From contig DASTNZ010000040.1 of assembly GCA_035762665.1 (NCBI GenBank), positions 1 to 64,000 of the forward strand: a DNA stretch of 64,000 nucleotides, in the 5' to 3' direction. Below are positions 36,602-45,084 of the stretch, piece after piece. Below the pieces are notes generated by a model. The model made no database searches and was not told the DNA's origin. It worked only from the letters and a program-made list of their open reading frames with translations. This stretch comes from JASLBX01 sp035762665 (lineage in GTDB: Bacteria > Actinomycetota > Actinomycetes > Jiangellales > Jiangellaceae). The stretch's first letter is position 1. Each line of letters begins with the position of its first letter. A program made the position numbers and the translations under genes.

Positions 36602-38352
36602 GGCAGCTCTGCCAGCAGTTGGGTGCCCTGACCGTCCGGACTGTGCACTCGCATCCGGCCGCCCAGGGTGTCGATTCGGTCTGCCAGGCCACGCAGGCCC
36701 GAACCGTTGGCCATTGATGCGCCACCTACACCGTCGTCGCGTACCTCGATGTGCAGGGACTCGCCGGACAGGACAAGGCGAACGTCCAACTTTTGGGCAT
36801 TTGCGTACTTCAGTGCATTGGCCAGTCCTTCCGCTAGCACGAAGTATGCTGTGCTCTCTACCGTCGACGGTAGGGCGTGATCAGGCACGCGCAGCTCCAG
36901 TTTGGTCGGGACCGGAACACGGTCGACGAGGTCCTCGGCTGCCGCGGACAGACCCCGTTCGATCAGCGCGGCGGGCATCACAGTGTGTACGAGGTGCCGC
37001 AGGTCGGCCGCGGCGGCGTCGATCTCTTCGCGCAGTGCGCTGGCCGAGCGCTGGGTTGCCTCGGTCGCGCCAGGATCGTTGGCGATCTGCTGTGCGTCGA
37101 GTGCGAGTAGCACGAGCCGCACCTGCAGGCCGTCGTGCAAGTTCCGCGCGATCACCCGCCGCTCGCGGTCCGCGGCTTCGACGAGCCTGGCTCGGGATCG
37201 CCGCAACGCCGCGTCGCTGGCGCGTAGCTCCGCGGTCAGCCGCTCGTTGTCCACGGCGATGGCCACCACCCGGCCGGCGGCGCGCACTGGTTCGGGATCA
37301 CCGATGAGTGTGGCGTCATAGATGATCGCGCCAACCCGGCGATCGCCTAGGTCGATTTCGACGACAGCCCGTCCGGATCCGGCGGCCGGCAGTGCGACCG
37401 GCCGGCCCGAAGCGTCGACATACCGGCCGTTACCAGGTATCCAGAAGACCAGCTTGAGCGAGTCGTCGCCCAACGTGCGGGCGAGCGCATCGGTCAGCGC
37501 CGGGCGATCTTCCCAGGCGGTTCCCAGCCAGACCCCAAGCTCCTCGATCTGGCCGGTGCGAGCGAAGCCGCCGCGTAGCAGGCCGAGCACGAAGGCCACC
37601 GGGATACCCGCCAGCGCAATTAGCTGCATGCCGAACACCACGCTGGGCGAAAGTCCGGCCACCGGCCCCAGAACGTTGGGGGCGAGCGGGATGAACGAGA
37701 CCGCGAGAATGCCGTACCCGAACACCGGCGCCTGGACGCGGCGCTGTGCGTGATCGGCGTGCCGCAGCCGGTCGGCGAGGATCACCACTGTCACCGCCAT
37801 CACCGCGGCGCCGACGATGGCCTGGACCTGGTTGCCGAGCTCGGCAAGCTCGGGCCGGTCGGCGATGGTCAGCAGGTGATAGGGCCTCGGCTGGGCAACG
37901 AACAGGTAGAGCGGAGCCTGCAGGACGAGGCTGGTGAAATAGGCGGTGGCGACGGTCAGCCGGGATGCTCTGGCTTCCAGCCGCCCTGAAGGAAAGGCGT
38001 GCAGGAGGTGTACCACTACCGCCAGCGAGAGGGTCGCGGCCACAAAGGACACCGCGATCAGTGCCGGGACGCCGGTGACGTTCAGCGACCCGAGAAGCAG
38101 CGACACGCCGCCTGCGACGATCAGCACTCCGATCCGGTTGCTCGGCCGCCGCTGCCAGGCCAGTAACCCGGCTCCGACATATAGCCAGGCGACCATGACG
38201 AAACCGACCGGCGGCCAGGCGGGGTCGGGCTCCCCGGTGTGGAACGCCACCGCGATCACGCTGGCGCCGATGACGAAGGCCAGCAGACCGACCAGCGCGA
38301 TCGCCAACTCAAGCGATCGAACCACTGACGAGCGTCCCCCCCGTGGCGTCAT
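36589..38352 (-). CDS. Sensor histidine kinase, HisKA_3 type, with multi-pass membrane sensor
   Basis: The 587-residue kinase starts at MTPRGGRSSVVRSLELAIAL. I chose the ATG at 38352 because the longer frame adds only hydrophilic residues before the first helix. The first about 260 residues hold around eight membrane helices. A GAF-like section follows. The dimerisation/phosphoacceptor segment is RRVIARNLHDGLQVRLVLLA (His in RNLHDG), and the HATPase part ends with GVGGASMANGSGLRGLADRI. It pairs with the overlapping LuxR regulator. The signal is unknown; a membrane-embedded sensor suggests a hydrophobic or envelope signal. Confidence 0.9.
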   Translation of the reverse strand: MTPRGGRSSVVRSLELAIALVGLLAFVIGASVIAVAFHTGEPDPAWPPVGFVMVAWLYVGAGLLAWQRRPSNRIGVLIVAGGVSLLLGSLNVTGVPALIAVSFVAATLSLAVVVHLLHAFPSGRLEARASRLTVATAYFTSLVLQAPLYLFVAQPRPYHLLTIADRPELAELGNQVQAIVGAAVMAVTVVILADRLRHADHAQRRVQAPVFGYGILAVSFIPLAPNVLGPVAGLSPSVVFGMQLIALAGIPVAFVLGLLRGGFARTGQIEELGVWLGTAWEDRPALTDALARTLGDDSLKLVFWIPGNGRYVDASGRPVALPAAGSGRAVVEIDLGDRRVGAIIYDATLIGDPEPVRAAGRVVAIAVDNERLTAELRASDAALRRSRARLVEAADRERRVIARNLHDGLQVRLVLLALDAQQIANDPGATEATQRSASALREEIDAAAADLRHLVHTVMPAALIERGLSAAAEDLVDRVPVPTKLELRVPDHALPSTVESTAYFVLAEGLANALKYANAQKLDVRLVLSGESLHIEVRDDGVGGASMANGSGLRGLADRIDTLGGRMRVHSPDGQGTQLLAELPCGS

Positions 38353-38661
38353 GGGAAAAGAGTGCCAGGCGTTCGCGGCGTGAAGAAAGGACTTGGATCC
38401 AGTGAAATGGCGACTCAAGTCTATTGGCACCGGCTCGGCAAGGGCACAACACTTCTCCTCAGGGTGCCGCCGGACCATCGAGGCCGGGGGAACAGCGTGG
38501 TCGAGGTCACCGACGAACTGTCTGGTTCGTTGCGGGGTGGCGCAAGATCACTGCTGTCATGATGGCTGGTTTCGCGCACCTGCGTCGCGCGGACGGGTGT
38601 GGAGTACACGGGGACGGGGACCGTTCCTCACCCGCCGCCGGCGCCGTGGAGTGGCGAAACA
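38353..38661. promoter_or_regulatory. Divergent promoter region between sensor kinase and amidase genes
   Basis: About 310 bp without a supported gene. It must contain the promoters of the kinase-regulator pair and of the amidase-hyuAB genes, and so is the most likely place for the response regulator to bind. I find no clear long palindrome in it. Confidence 0.45.
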
Positions 38662-39963
38662 GTGGACAATGCCGGTGTGGCTGCCGACGTCGCAGGACTA
38701 CCGTTGCCAACCCTGGTCGATGTGCTTCATGCCGGCGATCTCGGCGTTGTTGAGGTCGCAACGGCGTGTCTGGAGGCCGTCGCAGCCCGCGAGGACGAGC
38801 TGCAGGCGTGGGTGACCATCGACAGGGACGCCGTCCTCGCCCGAGCTCTCGAGCTGGATGCCGTGCCGAGTGAGCGCCGCGGGCCTCTGCATGGGGTACC
38901 GATCGGGGTCAAGGACATCATCGACACCGCCGACCTGCCGACCGAGTACGGTTCGCCGATCTACGCAGGCCACCGTCCAAGCGCGGACGCCGAAGTGGTT
39001 GCACGGCTGCGAGTGGCGGGCGCCTTGGTCATCGGCAAGACCGTGACCACCGAGTTCGCGTTGTTCCAGCCCGGGCCTACGACGAACCCGCACGACCTGA
39101 CGCGTACTCCTGGTGGCTCGTCCAGTGGATCGGCCGCGGCCGTTGGGGCGGGCACGATCCCGCTGGCCCTGGGTACGCAGACGGCCGGGTCGGTGGTGCG
39201 TCCCGCGTCCTTCTGCGGAGTCGTCGGCGTGAAGCCGACGTTCGGAACGATCCCTGCCGCCGGGGTAAAGCCGTGCAGCCCGACGCTCGACACCATTGGG
39301 ATCTTCGCCGGCGACGTCGCCGGCGCGGCGCAAGCGCTTCGGGTGCTGACCGGTGAACCCGCTCGGCCGATTGCGGATTACGACCCTGTGAGGGTTGGGT
39401 TCGCGCGGACGCCGGAATGGGGCTGCATCCCTGAGAACACCCGGGCGGTGATCGAACGAGCGGCTGAGAAGGTTGGCGCGGCACTGGACGTGGTGGAGGT
39501 CGACGTGCCGTTCGCCGGGCTGGCGGAGGCTCAGACAGTGGTCATGCAGGTGGAGGCGACGAGGGCACTGGCGGCCGAGCGGGCACGGCATGCCGATCAG
39601 CTGAGCCCCGCGCTGCTGGACGTTCTCCGGGCCGGCGACCACGCCGCCTGGGCGTACGAGGCAGCGCTTGCCCACATCGACCGGTGCCGTGACCGCCTGG
39701 ATGAGGTGTTCGCGGCGGTCGACGTGCTGCTGGCGCCGAGTGTGTTGGGGGAAGCACCACCGATCGAGCAGGGCACGGGCGACCCGCTGCTCTGCCGAGC
39801 CTGGACCGCACTCGGCGCGCCGGCGGTGTCCATACCCGGCCTCGTCGGCCCGGCCGGCCTGCCGCTCGGTGTCCAGGTGATCGCACTGCCGGGCAGGGAC
39901 GATCTCGCGCTTGCCGGAGCCCATCAGATTGCCGCGGTCATCGCGACTCCAGCGGGGGACTAG
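38662..39963 (+). CDS. Amidase signature family hydrolase
   Basis: The 433-residue enzyme has the Ser-cisSer-Lys triad. Lys lies in PIGVKDIIDTADLPTEYGS, cis-Ser in TPGGSSSGSAAAVGAG, and the nucleophile Ser in GTQTAGSVVRPASFCGVVG. I start it at GTG 38662 (VDNAGVAADVAGL), after GGAG; an ATG at 38599 is the alternative and adds 21 Pro/Gly-rich residues. The family cleaves small amides (AtzE/AtzF, GatA relatives). In this cluster it could deamidate malonamate, oxamate, biuret or a similar monoamide left after carbamoyl transfer. That substrate is inference. Confidence 0.88.
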   Translation: MDNAGVAADVAGLPLPTLVDVLHAGDLGVVEVATACLEAVAAREDELQAWVTIDRDAVLARALELDAVPSERRGPLHGVPIGVKDIIDTADLPTEYGSPIYAGHRPSADAEVVARLRVAGALVIGKTVTTEFALFQPGPTTNPHDLTRTPGGSSSGSAAAVGAGTIPLALGTQTAGSVVRPASFCGVVGVKPTFGTIPAAGVKPCSPTLDTIGIFAGDVAGAAQALRVLTGEPARPIADYDPVRVGFARTPEWGCIPENTRAVIERAAEKVGAALDVVEVDVPFAGLAEAQTVVMQVEATRALAAERARHADQLSPALLDVLRAGDHAAWAYEAALAHIDRCRDRLDEVFAAVDVLLAPSVLGEAPPIEQGTGDPLLCRAWTALGAPAVSIPGLVGPAGLPLGVQVIALPGRDDLALAGAHQIAAVIATPAGD

Positions 39964-40016
39964 GCAGACGGCAGATGCGCAGGCCGGTTGAATGAGGGCG
40001 GGAGAAGGGAGCCGGC

Positions 40017-42149
40017 ATGCCGCCCAGCATCCGCATCGGTATCGACACAGGTGGCACGTTCACCGACGTCGTGGCCGTCGACGAAATCTCCGGCAAGATC
40101 GTCACCACCAAGACGCCATCCACGCCAGCCGATCCGGCCGACGGGTTCCTGGCCGGCCTGTGTAAGGCGCTCGAGCTGCTCGGCAACGGCAGCGACGCCC
40201 TCACCGCGGTAAGCCACGGCACGACGGTCGCGACCAATGCCCTCCTGCAAGGCAATGTAGGCAATCTCGGGTTCATCACCACGGAGGGGTACCGGCACCT
40301 CCTCGAGATCGCCCGCCAGTCGGTGCCGGACGGGTACGGCAACAGCTACTTCTGGATCAAGCCGGCTCGCATCGTCCCAGCCGACCTGGTGCGGACGGTC
40401 CGTGGGCGGCTCGCCGTGGACGGCACCGAGGTCCGGCCGTTCGACGAGGCCAGCGCGGTGACCGCAGCCAGGTTCTTCCGGGAACGCGGCGTCAGCACCG
40501 TCGGCGTCTGCTTCCTGCACAGCTACGCCAATCCGGAGCACGAGCTGCGAATGCGAGACGTCCTCGCCCGCGAGCACCCTGACGCGACCGTGTCGATCTC
40601 CTCCGACGTGCTCCGCGAGTACCGCGAGTACGAGCGCAGCGTCACGACCCTCGTCGACGCAGCCGTCAAGCCGACGATCCGCCGATACGTCGAGAACGTG
40701 CGGAGCCGCCTGAACCGGCTGACCGGCAGGCCAGTGCCTTTCTACGTGATGAAGTCCAACGGTGGCGTGCTGTCGGCGGCGGAGGTCATCCACCAGCCGA
40801 TCACCACCGTGCTGTCCGGCCCGGCGGCCGGCGCACTGGGCGCTGCGGTCGTCGCGACCGCCGCCGGCTGTTCCAAGGTGCTGACCCTGGACGGTGGTGG
40901 CACATCCACGGACGTCACTGTTGTGCAGAACGGTCATCCCGCGCTGACGACTGAGGGCAGCGTCGGTGCCTACCCAAGCAAGATCCCGATGATCGATGTC
41001 GTCACGGTGGGCGCTGGCGGCGGTTCGGTGGCGTGGATAAGCCCGGAGGGCACGCTCAAGGTGGGACCACGCTCGGCCGGGGCCGAGCCTGGCCCGCTGT
41101 GCTACGGAAAGGGGGGCACCGAGGTAACTGTCACGGATGCCCACGCGGTACTCGGCCGGATACCGCCGCACCTGCTGGGTGGCGAGATCCCGCTGGACGT
41201 CGAGGCCGCGCGGGCGGGCCTCACCGAGTTGGCGGCCCGGCTGGATCTGAACGTGGAGCGGTGCGCAGCCGGCATCCTCGAGATATCAGCCTGGAACCAG
41301 GCCAACGCGCTGCGCCAGGTGACGGTGAAGCGTGGCCTGGACGCTCGTGATTTCACCCTGGTCAGCTTTGGTGGTTCCGGGTCGCTGCTGGCCTGTCGGC
41401 TGGCCGACGTCCTCGGCCTGGACGGCGTCCTGGTGCCGCCGAACCCCGGCAACCTGTCGGCGTACGGTCTGCTGACCGTTGACGTCCGCAACGACTACGT
41501 CCGGACCGCCGTGTCGCGACACAGCGCAGTGGACGTGGCGGCCGTTGAGAAGGTGCTCGCCGATCTCGAAGTGGCTGCGGACGACGCGCTCGCCCGAGAG
41601 GGGTTCGCCCCGGAGTCCCGTCGCTTCCTGCGTACCGCAGACCTGCGGTACTACGGGCAAGCCTTCGAGGTGCGGGTCGCCGTCCCGGACGGGCCCGTGA
41701 CGCCGGAGTTGCTGGACTCTGTCGCGGACACCTTCCACGCCGAACACCGGTCGCTCTACGGATACGACTTCCGGCGCGATCCGCGGCAGGAGGTCGAGTG
41801 GGTCAATATCCGGGTGACCGGCGTCGGCCCGATTGAGACGCCGTCCCTTCCCGAGGTGGCGCGTCGCAAGGGCGCTGGCCAGGCTCGCTCCGGCTCTCGC
41901 CAGGTGTTCTTCGACGCCTGGACCGACGCCGCCGTCTACGAGCGAGCCGGCCTGGGCGCGGGTGACACAATTGCGGGCCCGGCCATCATCGAGGAGTACG
42001 GCTCGACGGTGCCGGTCCATCCGGGGTTCCGTGCCCAGGTCGACCGGCACGGGAACCTCCGGCTAGCTAGATCAAGTGGTCCGAACTTGCGCGACACTCC
42101 CGGTGAGTCGCACCAGATGGGCCCACATGATCAAGGAGGTGCCAAGTGA
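40017..42149 (+). CDS. hyuA: Hydantoinase/oxoprolinase family protein HyuA
   Basis: The 710-residue protein starts IGIDTGGTFTDVVAVDEIS, the actin-like ATP-binding start of HyuA/N-methylhydantoinase A. SHGTTVATNALLQGN, MKSNGGVLSAAEVI and a second phosphate loop LTLDGGGTSTDVTVVQNG are also present. The C-terminal HyuA domain contains LVSFGGSGSLLACRLAD. The usual AGP-type motif is replaced by this sequence. Paired with HyuB it opens lactam or imide rings (hydantoins, oxoproline, caprolactam) or carboxylates ketones, using ATP. Its stop overlaps the GTG of hyuB. Confidence 0.92.
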   Translation: MPPSIRIGIDTGGTFTDVVAVDEISGKIVTTKTPSTPADPADGFLAGLCKALELLGNGSDALTAVSHGTTVATNALLQGNVGNLGFITTEGYRHLLEIARQSVPDGYGNSYFWIKPARIVPADLVRTVRGRLAVDGTEVRPFDEASAVTAARFFRERGVSTVGVCFLHSYANPEHELRMRDVLAREHPDATVSISSDVLREYREYERSVTTLVDAAVKPTIRRYVENVRSRLNRLTGRPVPFYVMKSNGGVLSAAEVIHQPITTVLSGPAAGALGAAVVATAAGCSKVLTLDGGGTSTDVTVVQNGHPALTTEGSVGAYPSKIPMIDVVTVGAGGGSVAWISPEGTLKVGPRSAGAEPGPLCYGKGGTEVTVTDAHAVLGRIPPHLLGGEIPLDVEAARAGLTELAARLDLNVERCAAGILEISAWNQANALRQVTVKRGLDARDFTLVSFGGSGSLLACRLADVLGLDGVLVPPNPGNLSAYGLLTVDVRNDYVRTAVSRHSAVDVAAVEKVLADLEVAADDALAREGFAPESRRFLRTADLRYYGQAFEVRVAVPDGPVTPELLDSVADTFHAEHRSLYGYDFRRDPRQEVEWVNIRVTGVGPIETPSLPEVARRKGAGQARSGSRQVFFDAWTDAAVYERAGLGAGDTIAGPAIIEEYGSTVPVHPGFRAQVDRHGNLRLARSSGPNLRDTPGESHQMGPHDQGGAK

Positions 42150-43993
42150 AGCCCGACCCCATACTGGTCGAGATCGTCGTGGGTTACCTGGCCTCCGTCG
42201 AGCAAGAGGTCGAAACCGCGATCGGGCGCACAGCACGGTCTCCGATGATCCGGGACGCGCACGACTACCGGGCCGGCATCCATGACCGCAAGCTGCGCAA
42301 GCTCACCGGGCGGTCGTACTCGGCGCTCGTCCATCCGGTGGTGCGCGACTACCCCATGGACACGATGAAGCCGGGGGACGTGTACTTCCACAACGACGTC
42401 TATCTCTCCGAGGGCGGCATCGGGCATCTGCCGGACCTGTGCGTGACCGTGCCGGTCTTCCATGAGGGTGCCGTCGTAGCCTTCGTGCAAGCCTTCGGTC
42501 ACCACGACGACATCGGCGGGACCGTGCCGGGCTCGATGCCTTCACATGCGACCAGCGTGTACGAGGAAGGCCTGATGGTGCCGCCGATCAAGCTGTGGGC
42601 CGAGGGCGTGCCGAACGAGGCCGCGCTGAAGATAATGACGCGCAACTCGCGGATGCCCGAGTCGCTGGCGGCCGATCTGGATGCCGAGTGCGCTGCCTGC
42701 CTGATGGGCGCCCGGCGGATGGCCGAACTCTTCGACCGTTACGGCCGGGCAACGGTCGAGGCATGCTTTGACGCGATCATCGACAACACCACCGAGACGT
42801 TCCACCGCGAAGTGCTGGCCAAGATCCCGGAAGGGACGTACGTCTGGGAGGACTACGCCGAGCACGACGGTGTCGACCCACCCCGGCTGCATACCCAGCG
42901 GATCACGCTGACCAGGGAGCCGGACCGGCTGGTGCTTGACTTCAGCGGCACCAGCCCGCAGGCCAAGGGCCCGATCAACCACGCGGGCAACTACGCCGAC
43001 GGGGTGTTCCTGAAGAAGTGGCTAGCGCCCATCCTGCGCAACCTGGTCGACTCTCCGGAGCGGAGCGCCGAACTCGACGTCAACGAGGGCGTCGTACCGC
43101 TGATCGAGATGCGGTTCCCACCGCCCGGAACGCTGCTCACGCCGGTTTTCCCTGCGCCGACCAATGCCCGCACCTTCGTGATCCTGCGCCTGCTTGGTGT
43201 GCTCGCCGGTGTGCTGGCCAAGGCGGTAGGCGGGCGGATGCCGGCCGACCAGGAGACCATCCGCTACACCGGGGTGTACGGGACGGACGTCGGGGGGCAG
43301 CCATACCTGATGCGCGAGGTGCTCGGCGGCGGATCCGGTGGACGCCCGTACGCCGACGGCGAGGACACCATCCACGTCGTCCCCGACTCACGGAATCTGC
43401 CGGCCGAGTTCAGCGAGTCGCGATTCCCGTTTGTCGTCGAGCGGCTGGAGCTGGCGGTCGACTCTGGCGGACCGGGCCGTTACCGGGGTGGGCTGGGCTA
43501 CGAGAAACACATCCGGATGCTCCGCGACGCCAACTTCATGTCGATCGCCGACCGGTCGATCCTGTCCTGCTGGGGCGTGGCCGGCGGGCGGGCCGGGCGG
43601 CCGTTCTCGGTTACCGTCGACCCGGGCGGGCCGCGCGAGCGTGAGGTGGACGCGCTGGCGGACGCCGAACCGGTGGTCGCGGGTGAGGTGATCCGGATCC
43701 AGACGACCGGCGGCGGTGGCTGGGGGGACGCGCTGGACCGCCCCGTCGACGACGTGCTGCGGGATCTGCGCTGGGGCAAGGTGTCCGTCGCTGGTGCCCT
43801 GGCCGACTACGGGGTCGTCGTGACCGGCGATCCGGACGATCCGGTACTGGATGACGCAGCGACGGCGGCTCTGCGGGATGAGCTGCGGTCACAACGTACG
43901 GGCGGCGAGCCGTTCTTCGATCGCGGGCCAGGCTACGCCCGTCTTTCCGGCGGACTGTCGGCAGCCGACGTCGACTACCTCCCACCACGCTGA
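42146..43993 (+). CDS. hyuB: Hydantoinase B/oxoprolinase family protein HyuB
   Basis: The 615-residue protein starts at GTG 42146, with AAGGAGG upstream. HyuB features are DPILVEIVVGYLASVEQEVE, HPVVRDYPMDTMKPGDVYFH, FVQAFGHHDDIGGTVPGSM, LDFSGTSPQAKGPINHAGN and GGGGWGDALDRP near the end. It carries the hydrolytic or metal-binding half of the complex with HyuA. It is followed by the 28-bp inverted repeat at 43991-44087, which may end the transcript before the carbamate kinase gene. Confidence 0.93.
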   Translation: MKPDPILVEIVVGYLASVEQEVETAIGRTARSPMIRDAHDYRAGIHDRKLRKLTGRSYSALVHPVVRDYPMDTMKPGDVYFHNDVYLSEGGIGHLPDLCVTVPVFHEGAVVAFVQAFGHHDDIGGTVPGSMPSHATSVYEEGLMVPPIKLWAEGVPNEAALKIMTRNSRMPESLAADLDAECAACLMGARRMAELFDRYGRATVEACFDAIIDNTTETFHREVLAKIPEGTYVWEDYAEHDGVDPPRLHTQRITLTREPDRLVLDFSGTSPQAKGPINHAGNYADGVFLKKWLAPILRNLVDSPERSAELDVNEGVVPLIEMRFPPPGTLLTPVFPAPTNARTFVILRLLGVLAGVLAKAVGGRMPADQETIRYTGVYGTDVGGQPYLMREVLGGGSGGRPYADGEDTIHVVPDSRNLPAEFSESRFPFVVERLELAVDSGGPGRYRGGLGYEKHIRMLRDANFMSIADRSILSCWGVAGGRAGRPFSVTVDPGGPREREVDALADAEPVVAGEVIRIQTTGGGGWGDALDRPVDDVLRDLRWGKVSVAGALADYGVVVTGDPDDPVLDDAATAALRDELRSQRTGGEPFFDRGPGYARLSGGLSAADVDYLPPR

Positions 43994-44087
43994 TCATGCA
44001 AAAGCCGGGCGACACGCCCAAATGTCGGCTTCGCGACAGCCGCTCGAGATGGTCAAAACGGCGTGTCGCCCGGCTTTTGCGTGATCA
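43991..44087. repeat. Long inverted repeat, 28-bp arms with 41-bp centre
   Basis: The arms 43991-44018 and 44060-44087 are complementary at 27 of 28 positions; each contains AAAAGCCGGGCGACACGCC or its complement. The left arm starts inside the hyuB stop codon. The right arm ends about 25 bp before the carbamate kinase start. It could be a large terminator/attenuator or a small non-coding mobile element (MITE-like) with no remaining gene. No target-site duplication is obvious. Confidence 0.75.
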
Positions 44088-44112
44088 ACGCAGTTGGGGA
44101 GGGGCGTGATGG

Positions 44113-45063
44113 TTGACTGTGCACACCATGAGGGTCCTTATCGCGTTAGGCGGGAACGCCATGACCGCTCCGGACGGCCGCGCGCGCCCGGAGGATCAGA
44201 TCGCCGCCGTCGAGAGAGCCGTCGAACCGGTGGCTGAATTGGTCGCCGAAGGCGAGGACGTCGTGCTCACTCACGGCAATGGGCCACAGGTGGGCAACCT
44301 CCTAGTCAAGAACGAGCTGGCGGCTGCCGTCGTCCCGCCAGTGACCCTTGACTGGTGCGGAGCCCAGACACAGGGCACGATCGGCTTCATGCTCGTCAAC
44401 GCGCTCGAGCACGCGCTGGCAGTCAGGAGCATCGACCGGCGGGTGGCCGCCGTGGTGACACGCACCAGGGTGGACGCGCATGATCGCGCGTTCGACCACC
44501 CCACCAAGCCGATCGGGCGCTACCTGCCGGCAGCAGAAGCGCAGGCGATGATCGAGCACGGCCAGAACTGGGAGGATCGAGGTGTGCGCGGCTGGCGGCG
44601 TGTCGTGGCGAGTCCAGAGCCCTTGGAGATTTTGGACGCACCGGCCGTGTCGGCCCTGATCGCCGCGGGCTTCGTCGTGGTGGCCGCTGGCGGTGGGGGA
44701 GTTCCGGTCGTCCGCGAGGCGGACGGCACAATCAGCGGTGTCGAGGCAGTCATCGACAAAGATCTCGCGGCGGCGGTGCTCGGCCATACCGTCGGCGCCG
44801 ACATCCTGGTCATCGCGACGGATGTCGACCACGTGATGCTCGGCTACGGCACAGACGACGCCAAAGCTGTCGAGCGGGCGGACGTCCGGACGATGCGCGG
44901 CTACGCCGCAGAGGGCCATTTCGCCGCCGGCAGCATGGGCCCCAAAGTCGAGGCCGCCTGCCGGTTCGTCGAGCAGGGCGGCCACCGGGCCGTCATCACG
45001 TCGCTTGACCGGATTGCCGCTGCCGTGCGCGGCGAGGCGGGAACCGAGATCATTCTTGGGTAA
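44113..45063 (+). CDS. Carbamate kinase
   Basis: The 316-residue amino-acid-kinase-fold enzyme has RVLIALGGNAM at the start, LTHGNGPQVGNLLVKNE, and FVVVAAGGGGVPVVREADG, then EAVIDKDLAAAVLG, all typical of ArcC/AllK. It makes ATP and carbamate from carbamoyl phosphate and ADP. The start is uncertain: TTG 44113 has a GAGGGG site at a good distance, while the first ATG is at 44128. It lies 21 bp before the ring-opening amidohydrolase gene. With the AllFGH-type proteins it completes a carbamoyl-phosphate route to ATP, as in anaerobic allantoin use. Confidence 0.93.
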   Translation: MTVHTMRVLIALGGNAMTAPDGRARPEDQIAAVERAVEPVAELVAEGEDVVLTHGNGPQVGNLLVKNELAAAVVPPVTLDWCGAQTQGTIGFMLVNALEHALAVRSIDRRVAAVVTRTRVDAHDRAFDHPTKPIGRYLPAAEAQAMIEHGQNWEDRGVRGWRRVVASPEPLEILDAPAVSALIAAGFVVVAAGGGGVPVVREADGTISGVEAVIDKDLAAAVLGHTVGADILVIATDVDHVMLGYGTDDAKAVERADVRTMRGYAAEGHFAAGSMGPKVEAACRFVEQGGHRAVITSLDRIAAAVRGEAGTEIILG

Positions 45064-45084
45064 CGGAGAGGTGGAACCAAGGTC

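Noticed and set aside
38393..38815. Small plus-strand ORFs in the kinase-amidase intergenic region
   Set aside because: No ribosome site, mixed codon use and overlap with the amidase in another frame.
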